Positions 59,094 through 64,000 of a DNA stretch of 64,000 nucleotides are shown here, piece after piece. The notes beneath the pieces were generated by a model, which saw nothing but the letters and a program-made list of their open reading frames with translations, searched no databases and was not told where the DNA came from. Source of the stretch: JACQAP01 sp035275265 (lineage in GTDB: Bacteria; Pseudomonadota; Gammaproteobacteria; Burkholderiales; JACQAP01); the NCBI GenBank assembly GCA_035275265.1, contig DATENC010000011.1, positions 248,001 to 312,000 of the forward strand, in the 5' to 3' direction. The position numbers were made by a program, and so were the translations under genes. Positions within the stretch are counted from its first letter, which is position 1. Each line of letters opens with the position of its first letter.

Positions 59094-59479
59094 CAGGTGT
59101 ACTTCGGATGCGCGAGCAGCGACACACCGACGAGCGCCGGTCCTGTGACAATGGTGCCGACGTATCGGATCCACCCGCGCACCGAGCCGGCCGGAATGGT
59201 CCGTTTTTCGTGCAGCGGATCATTGGCGGTCGTTACCGCAGTGAAGGCACCTTCGGCCGGGGTCACTGCCGCGGCGCCGGTGCCGGAGCCGTCGGTCGCA
59301 TCCTCGATTGTCGGCGTGATGCTGCCGGCGCTGACGATGCCGATATTGGAAACGATCACGAGGTCTCCCTCGTATTTGCGCACGTCGATCCACGCGCTCG
59401 TCGCGTTCACTGTCGCCGCCGCGCTCACGGCCGCGAGCATGGTCACCAATTCCGCCGCTTGCCCTTGATTTGCCAGCAT
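59093..59479 (-). CDS. Phage head protein, unknown (possible decoration or stabilisation)
   Basis: 128 residues from ATG 59479, with AGGAG ten bases upstream. Beta-rich and Ala/Thr-rich (MLAAVSAAATVNATSAWIDV, IVSNIGIVSAGSITPTIEDA). Located two genes after the capsid gene, so a head-tail connector or capsid decoration protein is plausible. The upstream TTG at 59518 is not favoured. Confidence 0.65.
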   Translation of the reverse strand: MLANQGQAAELVTMLAAVSAAATVNATSAWIDVRKYEGDLVIVSNIGIVSAGSITPTIEDATDGSGTGAAAVTPAEGAFTAVTTANDPLHEKRTIPAGSVRGWIRYVGTIVTGPALVGVSLLAHPKYT

Positions 59480-59577
59480 GTCCGTTTGCTCCTGTAAGGA
59501 AAATTGCGTTCCGCCCAACTCCGCGAAAGACCAGGCAAACGCCAGGCCTTTCGCTGCGTGCGCGAATCGGTGCTACG

Positions 59578-59853
59578 TCACACCAGAGGTTTCTGGGTCT
59601 TACCCTTCTCGTCCTGCGATTTCGCCTGGCTTGCACCGGACTGATCGTCCCCGTTCACCGCCTTGGCCTTGTTGGAGGCGATCACCTCGCGGGCGAAGAT
59701 CGCCGGAAGCTCGGCGATCGACCCGACCGGCAGCGGCTTGCGATTGAAATAGAACGACCGCACCACTTCTACTTTCTGCGTTTGCGCTTGCACATCCGTC
59801 TCCTGATAAGAACTGCCGGCGACGAGCGCCGAGCCCGCCGCCAGCAGGACCAT
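59578..59853 (-). CDS. Small phage head-region protein
   Basis: 91 residues from ATG 59853 (GAGG nine bases upstream). After a short hydrophobic start (MVLLAAGSALVAGSS) comes VQAQTQKVEVVRSFYFNRKP then LPVGSIAELPAIFAREVIAS, a pattern of small neck or stopper-region proteins that follow capsid genes. The longer frame to 60003 overlaps the capsid gene and is not supported. Confidence 0.6.
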   Translation of the reverse strand: MVLLAAGSALVAGSSYQETDVQAQTQKVEVVRSFYFNRKPLPVGSIAELPAIFAREVIASNKAKAVNGDDQSGASQAKSQDEKGKTQKPLV

Positions 59854-59872
59854 TACGATGGCCTCGGTTGAA

Positions 59873-61816
59873 TTACGTGATGGAGGTCGCGCGCGAGAAC
59901 GCGAACGGCCTGCGCACCCCGACGTCCATGCTGTAGATGGCGCGCACGCCGATGATGCCCGCCTGGAAGTTGGCGTACGGGTTGACCTCGACCTCGAGGA
60001 CACCCCACTCGCCGACCACTACCTCCTGCCAGTCGCCGAAGATCATGCTGGCGGCCGTCAGCTGGTTGGATGACATTGCCGGCATGCCGAACAGCGCGCC
60101 GTCCCACAAGTTGCCGGTCCACAACCGCGTGGTGCCGGTCGAGGGCAGCTCCGGGCGAACCATCAACAGCGCAGCAACCGCTGGCGTGGTTGCATAGCCC
60201 GGGCGCATCGGGGTGACGTTCGCGCCCGCGATGTCAGCCTGGAATTCCAGCACACCGGCAGCAGCGAGCGAGGTGCCCGTCACCGACCCGATACCGGCAG
60301 TGGCGCTGATCCCGGTCGGCTGACCGCCCGATCCGGTGCCTTCCAATGTGGCCAGGTCGACCGCCACCGATACCACCTGTGCCAGATCGTCCGTGACGAT
60401 GCCTTCCGCGCCGGGCGAGCTTTGCAGCATCAACTGGCGACTGATCTCGGTGTAGGCGCCGACGTTCTTCGGTGCCAGCGCCATCTGCACGAAGGTCTGC
60501 TGGCTCTCGGTGGCCGTGCTGGCCTCGTTTGCGAGCCACACCGCAGTCGCGGCCGCCGATTGCCGCGGCACCGTGACGCTGCCCTGCAGGCCGGAGAGCC
60601 TGCGCGCACCCAGCCGGAACGCCACCGAGCGGTTGCGCAGCATTTCGATGAATCCCATGTTCTCGGTCGAGACCAGGAATCCGCCGGCACCGGCCGTGGC
60701 GACCGTCAGGTCGCGTCGGCCGAGGTTTGCGAGATACTCGCGCACCTGGTGATCCAGCGGCCGCTCGATCACCTCGAAAGGCACGTAGAACTTGTGCGGC
60801 TCCGCGATCTTGCCCATGCGCTGCGCTACCGAGCGCGAGCACTCCAGCTCGAACCCCGCCTTCGACCAGTCGTTGTCCTTGCTCGCCGCGGCGAGAATCG
60901 CGCGCGACAGGCTGAAACGCTGCGTCTCCTGGGTCGTGAGTCCAAGCCGGCTGGCCGGCTGCGGATTGGATCGGCCGCGCTCCTCCAGGATCAGCAGGAT
61001 GTCATCGGCCACCTGGTCGATGGTGTAGCCCTGCGAGATCCAAGTGTCGCGCATGCGATCATCGAGCTTGTTCGCCTTGCAGAGCTTCTCGATGGCGCTC
61101 CTGCGCGCCTTCTCCATCTCCACCGCGCTCATCTTCTGCACGGTCTCCTGCGCGCGCTGCACGGCATCAGCTCCTGCCGCCGCTGTTGCGGCGACGTCAT
61201 CGGCGGTTTGGGTCGCCGCGCCCCTTGTTTCGGTAGTCATAGGTGACTCCTGTGATGTGGCGGAAACCGCCGGTTGATGAACTTGCCCTTCTGCTGCCCT
61301 GCCCACACCGACCTTCTGGTCGGCGGGAATAGTTACCAGAGACGCCTCGAACGGCGACCAACGCGTCACCGTGTATTCGTCGTCCTCGTCCTTGCCGGTC
61401 TTGGTCAGCCGCATTTCGTCGCGCGAATAGCCCACCGAGACCGATGTGAGAATGCCGTCCTGTACGTCCTGGAATACTTCGTTGGCGCGCTCGCTGTTGC
61501 CGAATCGCACGACCGCGCGGCCGACCTTGTCGTCGTCGACGCGCGCCGACTCGATGACGCCCACCCAGTCCGACGGATCGTGGTTCACCAGCAGGTTCGC
61601 CCGGCCGGAGTTGAAGCGCTCCAGGTTCACCGCGCCGCGCGCGTGCGAGAGGATCTCTTTTCCGAACCAGCGCGCGACTTTCGCCTCCTCCGAGGAAAAC
61701 GAAATCTCGACAGTGCGTTCGTTCTTCTTCACGCTGGCGCGGTTGAACACGCCTTCGCGAAAATCGGGCTTGGCAAGGATCTCGGCGATGGTGGGTTTCT
61801 TCGTCGCAGTGGTCAT
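59873..61816 (-). CDS. Prohead protease / HK97-type major capsid fusion protein
   Basis: 647 residues. Residues 1-190 are an HK97 prohead protease (S78): TVEISFSSEEAKVARWFGKE, catalytic His79 (LLVNHDPSDW), Ser in LTSVSVGYS near 125-127. A linker and helical delta-like segment (about 195-290) lead to the capsid domain (about 320-647) with the E-loop and P-domain patterns (AGGFLVSTENMGFIEMLRN, SVTVPRQSAAATAVWLANEA, FGDWQEVVVGEWGVLEVEVN). The protease probably cuts itself free during maturation. ATG 61816 has AGAGG five bases upstream; GTG 61822 overlaps the portal stop. Confidence 0.92.
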   Translation of the reverse strand: MTTATKKPTIAEILAKPDFREGVFNRASVKKNERTVEISFSSEEAKVARWFGKEILSHARGAVNLERFNSGRANLLVNHDPSDWVGVIESARVDDDKVGRAVVRFGNSERANEVFQDVQDGILTSVSVGYSRDEMRLTKTGKDEDDEYTVTRWSPFEASLVTIPADQKVGVGRAAEGQVHQPAVSATSQESPMTTETRGAATQTADDVAATAAAGADAVQRAQETVQKMSAVEMEKARRSAIEKLCKANKLDDRMRDTWISQGYTIDQVADDILLILEERGRSNPQPASRLGLTTQETQRFSLSRAILAAASKDNDWSKAGFELECSRSVAQRMGKIAEPHKFYVPFEVIERPLDHQVREYLANLGRRDLTVATAGAGGFLVSTENMGFIEMLRNRSVAFRLGARRLSGLQGSVTVPRQSAAATAVWLANEASTATESQQTFVQMALAPKNVGAYTEISRQLMLQSSPGAEGIVTDDLAQVVSVAVDLATLEGTGSGGQPTGISATAGIGSVTGTSLAAAGVLEFQADIAGANVTPMRPGYATTPAVAALLMVRPELPSTGTTRLWTGNLWDGALFGMPAMSSNQLTAASMIFGDWQEVVVGEWGVLEVEVNPYANFQAGIIGVRAIYSMDVGVRRPFAFSRATSIT

Positions 61817-61818
61817 GG

Positions 61819-63561
61819 TCACCTCTGAAATGGAACGACCCGCGATGGCGGGTCGTCGGTTTCGGAATCGTCTTTCTCGTCCTTGTCCGGTGGCTTCGGC
61901 TCGTCGTCCGTCCCGTCCTTCGGCTTCGCCGATGTAGGCGCCGGCGCCGCCGCCTTCAGGTAGACCTCCGGCGAGGTGTCGAACACCAGGTCCGCCTGCT
62001 CGAACAGATTGAGCTCGCGCGTGCGCGTGGTGATCATGTCCTCGACATCCTGGCCGCCGCCGGTCTGCGAGATGACATCGCTAACCGTGGTAAAGCCGGC
62101 CTTGATCGCCTCCTTGTACGCCGCGACTTCCTTGGTCGGATCGACCCAGCTCCAGCCGCGCGGTTTGAACAGCACCGCTTCGAACTTGCGCGGGTCGACA
62201 GCGTATTCGTCGACCCTGATCGGCATGACCGCGCGGGCCAGCACGGCGGATTGCAACCATTCCATGTGCAGCGGCAGTCGGAAATTCCGGATGAACCATT
62301 GCTGCAGCATCCGCCACAGGTCGCGGTCATCCAGCAGCGCCAGGCGGCTCGACGAGTAGTTGCTCTGCGAATAGTCGCGCGACAGGCTTTCGTAGCTCAC
62401 GCCGGTACCGGCGGCCACCTCGCGCAGCATGTAGCGCATGAACGGATCCAGCGCGGCGTTCGGGCGCGTCGGCGTATGTGGCTTGAACACTTCCCCAGGG
62501 GCGAGCCGCAGCGTCATGCCCGGTTCCGTCACGACCTCCTGCTCGCCCTGCGGGCTGGCCGGATCGGCCGGCGTGGCCAGCGGATTGTTGTCTTCGGGCG
62601 TCTCGATGCCGAACAGGTACTGCGCCGCGCCTCGCGCCGCGATGATCTCGGCCTCGGAATAGCCGTCCATGTCGTTCAGCTTGCGGGCCACCGCGTGCAG
62701 CCACGGTTCGCCGCGCGTCTGGGGCCAGCGATCCACCAGCCGCAGGTGAATGATCTGGTCCGCCGGCACGCGCTCGAGCTTGTCAGTCTCGCCCTGGAGC
62801 GCCCGCGTTTCCCCTGGATGACGGCTGCGGATCCAGTAGGCGATCGGGCGACCGAAGCGGTCCACCTCCACGCCCATCTTGATCATCGTGCCAGCCGCGG
62901 CCGGGCCCGGAACCATCGGATACATGAATTCATCGGCGATGCGCTCGGCTTCGATCATTTCCAGCGCGAACGGGATCTCCGATCTGCCGAATCGGGTGTA
63001 ATGCTTGCGCACAAACACCTCGCCGGCCTCGAACACCTGGCCCATCAGCGCGCGCTCGAGGTCGCAGAAGTGGAGCGTGCCGCCTGTATGGCAATTCTCC
63101 GCACACGCCCACTCGCGCCAGGCCTCCTCGATCGCGTCGTTCACGTCACCACGCAGCGTGTCGCGCGTGGACACTACCTGCGCCTGCATGCCGATGCCGG
63201 AACCGATCACGTTGTTCTGCACCACCACCTTCGCCCGCTTGGCATAGGCCGCGTCGCGCACCAGGGCACGCGAACGGTTGCGCAGCTGCGTGAGGCTCGA
63301 CACCAGTTCCGTATCAGCCGACGTCGTCGACGTGGCCCAGCCCGAGGTCAGGCGCGAGGCCCGCGCCGCCTGGTACATGCGAAACCCAGGAGATGCTGGT
63401 GCCGCTACAGCACGATTTCCCAAAGTCGGCGCCGGCGAAGCCAGCTTGCCCTTCTTCACAGCTCGCGTGCGTCTCGGCGGTTCACCAAACCTTGTGGACG
63501 CCGGAGGGGCAACCGTTTCCCATGCCGCGGTACGCGGATTGAAGCGCTCAGTTGTTTGCAT
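61819..63561 (-). CDS. Phage portal protein, lambda family
   Basis: 580 residues. Family motifs: LRNRSRALVRDAAYAKRAKV, VVQNNVIGSGIGMQAQV, EAGEVFVRKHYTRFG, ALEMIEAERIADEF and YSEAEIIAARGAAQYLFGIE. The C-terminal 70 residues are Pro/Lys/Asp-rich and probably disordered. It forms the dodecameric DNA channel of the capsid vertex. ATG 63561 has GAGG seven bases upstream. Its end overlaps the GTG of the capsid fusion gene by two bases. Confidence 0.93.
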   Translation of the reverse strand: MQTTERFNPRTAAWETVAPPASTRFGEPPRRTRAVKKGKLASPAPTLGNRAVAAPASPGFRMYQAARASRLTSGWATSTTSADTELVSSLTQLRNRSRALVRDAAYAKRAKVVVQNNVIGSGIGMQAQVVSTRDTLRGDVNDAIEEAWREWACAENCHTGGTLHFCDLERALMGQVFEAGEVFVRKHYTRFGRSEIPFALEMIEAERIADEFMYPMVPGPAAAGTMIKMGVEVDRFGRPIAYWIRSRHPGETRALQGETDKLERVPADQIIHLRLVDRWPQTRGEPWLHAVARKLNDMDGYSEAEIIAARGAAQYLFGIETPEDNNPLATPADPASPQGEQEVVTEPGMTLRLAPGEVFKPHTPTRPNAALDPFMRYMLREVAAGTGVSYESLSRDYSQSNYSSSRLALLDDRDLWRMLQQWFIRNFRLPLHMEWLQSAVLARAVMPIRVDEYAVDPRKFEAVLFKPRGWSWVDPTKEVAAYKEAIKAGFTTVSDVISQTGGGQDVEDMITTRTRELNLFEQADLVFDTSPEVYLKAAAPAPTSAKPKDGTDDEPKPPDKDEKDDSETDDPPSRVVPFQR

Positions 63562-63570
63562 CAACGCACC

Positions 63571-64000
63571 TCAGATCCTGCTGAACCTGATGCCGGCATT
63601 GCGCGGGTTCATGCCTGCCGCGATCTTGGCCGCGTCCTGCTCAGCTACCAGCTGACGCTGCCAGAAGTCCAGGTCGGTGATCATCTCGGCCTTGTCCCTG
63701 TAAGTCACCTGGCGGTTGCCGATGGAGTAGCTCTTGATCGTTCCGTTGGACGCGGTGAACGTCGCCATCGCGGCCTTGATGTCGTCCACCGCCTTCGCGG
63801 CCTGCGAGCGGCCGTCGTATCCCTGCGCCGCGGCGGCCAGATTCGCCTTGACCGTGAGCTGGCCATCGCCCAATGATTGCCGGATCGGGCCAGCCTTCTC
63901 CACCCAGCGCGACCAGGTATATGCACCGGCCGGCCACGTGGCCGTCACGCCGGATGCCACCTGGACCCGGTAGTCGCTGCCGCTCGTCGACGCGGTGATG
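63571..64000 (-). CDS. Phage head-region protein, cut by window edge
   Basis: The frame is open to the right edge (about 143 residues seen), so the N-terminus is outside. The visible part has a beta-rich start (SDYRVQVASGVTATWPAGAY then TWSRWV) and a helical gpW-like end (LDFWQRQLVAEQDAAKIAAG, then NPRNAGIRFSRI). Its place just before the portal gene suits a gpW-like head completion protein or a small head protein next to the terminase genes. GTG 63960 is an internal start candidate only. Confidence 0.7.
   Translation of the reverse strand, partial: ITASTSGSDYRVQVASGVTATWPAGAYTWSRWVEKAGPIRQSLGDGQLTVKANLAAAAQGYDGRSQAAKAVDDIKAAMATFTASNGTIKSYSIGNRQVTYRDKAEMITDLDFWQRQLVAEQDAAKIAAGMNPRNAGIRFSRI

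Noticed and set aside
62251..63876. 541-codon plus-strand ORF opposite the portal gene
   Set aside because: Shadow of the portal gene; no phage or host family recognised.

Overview
The window is GC-rich DNA from a proteobacterium, most probably a betaproteobacterium of the Burkholderiales type. The clues are two orphan Bug/TctC-type solute receptors, a fused MnmC, a phasin-like protein, a YqjD/YqjE-type membrane pair and an isoquinoline-oxidoreductase-like molybdenum enzyme. No rRNA gene, CRISPR array or insertion sequence was seen. About 41 kb looks chromosomal; from about 44 kb (possibly 42 kb) to the right edge it is a siphovirus-type prophage that runs off the window.

Chromosomal part. 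(1) 1-12.2 kb, all on the minus strand: a thioester alpha-2-macroglobulin (cut by the left edge), a small exported protein, then the Anbu cluster. Read in the direction of transcription this is circularly permuted ATP-grasp, alpha-E protein, Anbu proteasome-like peptidase and transglutaminase/DUF2126. Two of its spacers hold arrays of 7-base repeats, and a third such array lies at 21.7 kb. (2) 12.5-15.9 kb: FMN reductase, a cytoplasmic HtrA-like protease and a PAS-GGDEF-EAL protein. (3) 16.4-21.7 kb: an exported unknown protein, a ROK sugar kinase and a four-gene MCE lipid-transport system with a STAS-fused permease. (4) 21.7-26.1 kb: mnmC, then a divergent Bug receptor plus D-aminoacylase pair. 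(5) 27.6-34.2 kb: Crp/Fnr regulator, M48 lipoprotein peptidase, BON lipoprotein, a 25-residue membrane peptide, YqjD/YqjE-like proteins, an AI-2E-family permease and small lipoproteins, which together look like an envelope/stress module. (6) 35.4-42.4 kb: Bug receptor, a two-subunit molybdenum hydroxylase with Tat signal and a clear terminator, alpha/beta hydrolase, exported HNH nuclease and a phasin-like protein.

Prophage part. A strong promoter with a built-in 13-bp dyad at 44.18 kb drives a rightward unit: a 69-nt tRNA-like element whose anticodon loop carries CUA, a SprT-like metalloprotein, a small protein and an HTH-like protein. Next come two leftward terminators and a class II tRNA with a leucine-type body but a UCC (glycine) anticodon and its own terminator. 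The leftward late operon then reads, from the right edge: unknown head protein, lambda-type portal, fused prohead protease/HK97 capsid, head-tail joining proteins, tail tube, G/T tail chaperones joined by an A AAA AAC frameshift site, tape measure, tail tip proteins, a glycine-rich tail protein, LydA-like holin, an anchored HExxH protein, amidase, a membrane protein and an overlapping Rz/Rz1 pair. Terminase and integrase were not found and would lie outside the window.

The features most worth a second look are the two unusual tRNA elements and their promoter, the 7-base intergenic repeats around the Anbu cluster, the 43-residue membrane ORF running against the late operon, and the anchored metallopeptidase-like protein in the lysis cassette.
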